From assembly GCF_004310285.1 (NCBI RefSeq), contig NZ_SISF01000016.1, forward strand, positions 1 to 32,644: a stretch of 32,644 nt of DNA, in the 5' to 3' direction. The notes beneath the pieces were generated by a model. The model saw only the letters and a list, made by a program, of their open reading frames with translations, had not been told where the DNA came from and ran no database searches. A program made the translations under genes and the position numbers. This DNA is from Agrobacterium cavarae (GTDB lineage Bacteria; Pseudomonadota; Alphaproteobacteria; Rhizobiales; Rhizobiaceae). Below, in pieces: positions 32,527-32,644 of this stretch; the stretch's first letter is position 1; each line of letters begins with the position of its first letter.

Positions 32527-32644
32527 ATGACTGCTGCCCTTGAAAGTGTTCTTATAGATCTGCGTGAGCGTATCGCGTTGATGGAAACCGGTCATGTGCG
32601 GAAAGTCGGCTGCCTGGCGTTTGGCGTGCCAGAGATCGACGCTG
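32527..32644 (+). CDS. imuA: ImuA-like SOS mutagenesis protein (5' part)
   Basis: The first 39 codons are present before the window ends. The protein begins MTAALESVLIDLRERIALME, and LAFGVPEIDA follows, the N-terminal pattern of ImuA, a RecA-like partner of the ImuB/DnaE2 translesion polymerase. AAGGGAG lies a few bases before the ATG. A preceding ATG at 32523 runs into a stop after six codons and was rejected. The LexA box upstream supports SOS control. The C-terminal part and any imuB and dnaE2 genes lie beyond the window. Confidence 0.75.
   Translation, partial: MTAALESVLIDLRERIALMETGHVRKVGCLAFGVPEIDA

Noticed and set aside
1..32644. Insertion sequences, CRISPR arrays, tRNA or rRNA genes, and an integrase
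   Set aside because: None was recognised on either strand; no transposase motifs, regular spacer repeats or RNA gene signatures were seen.

Overview
This window is most of the transfer region of an integrative conjugative element or conjugative plasmid from an alphaproteobacterium, with a cargo island inserted into it. Sphingomonadales or Rhizobiales fit best. The evidence is GC-rich coding sequence, the gene set DUF2840 / TraF peptidase / DUF736 / lytic transglycosylase / DUF3363 relaxase / TraG / CopG / TrbBCDEJKLFGI / DUF2274, and an alphaproteobacterial-type LexA box (GAAC-N7-GAAC) at the right end. No integrase, att site, rRNA, tRNA or CRISPR array was recognised, so element type and ends are not known from this window.

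Left block (1-4400, + strand): end of a DUF2840 gene, the pilin-maturation peptidase traF, a DUF736 gene, a periplasmic lytic transglycosylase with an unusual Asp at the catalytic Glu position, a small basic ORF that may overlap oriT, and the relaxase. Several of these genes are joined by ATGA stop/start overlaps.

Cargo (about 4401-19692) lies between the relaxase and traG. Module 1 is a GcvA-like LysR regulator divergent from an Fsr-like MFS exporter and a short-chain dehydrogenase. It ends at a second, degenerate copy of the relaxase 3' end (7464-7489). Module 2 is a pair of paralogous AraC regulators converging on each other, followed by an AaeBXA-like efflux operon (FUSC, DUF1656 and HlyD-type proteins) of the type that exports aromatic carboxylates. 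Module 3 is a TetR repressor with two matching operators, divergent from an FAD monooxygenase, then an alpha/beta hydrolase of the DHPON-hydrolase/FrsA-like type, a second FAD monooxygenase and a DUF3313 lipoprotein. A further LysR gene closes the cargo. Together the cargo looks like a sensing, hydroxylation, hydrolysis and efflux kit for phenolic or polyketide-like compounds. The substrate is inferred, not shown.

Right block (19833-32015, + strand): the coupling protein traG, a CopG-like protein and a complete, tightly packed trb mating-pore operon ending in DUF2274. After about 510 bp without a convincing gene, the window ends in the first 39 codons of an imuA-like SOS mutagenesis gene with a LexA box upstream. 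This suggests that DNA-damage-induced mutagenesis genes lie next to, or are carried on, the element.
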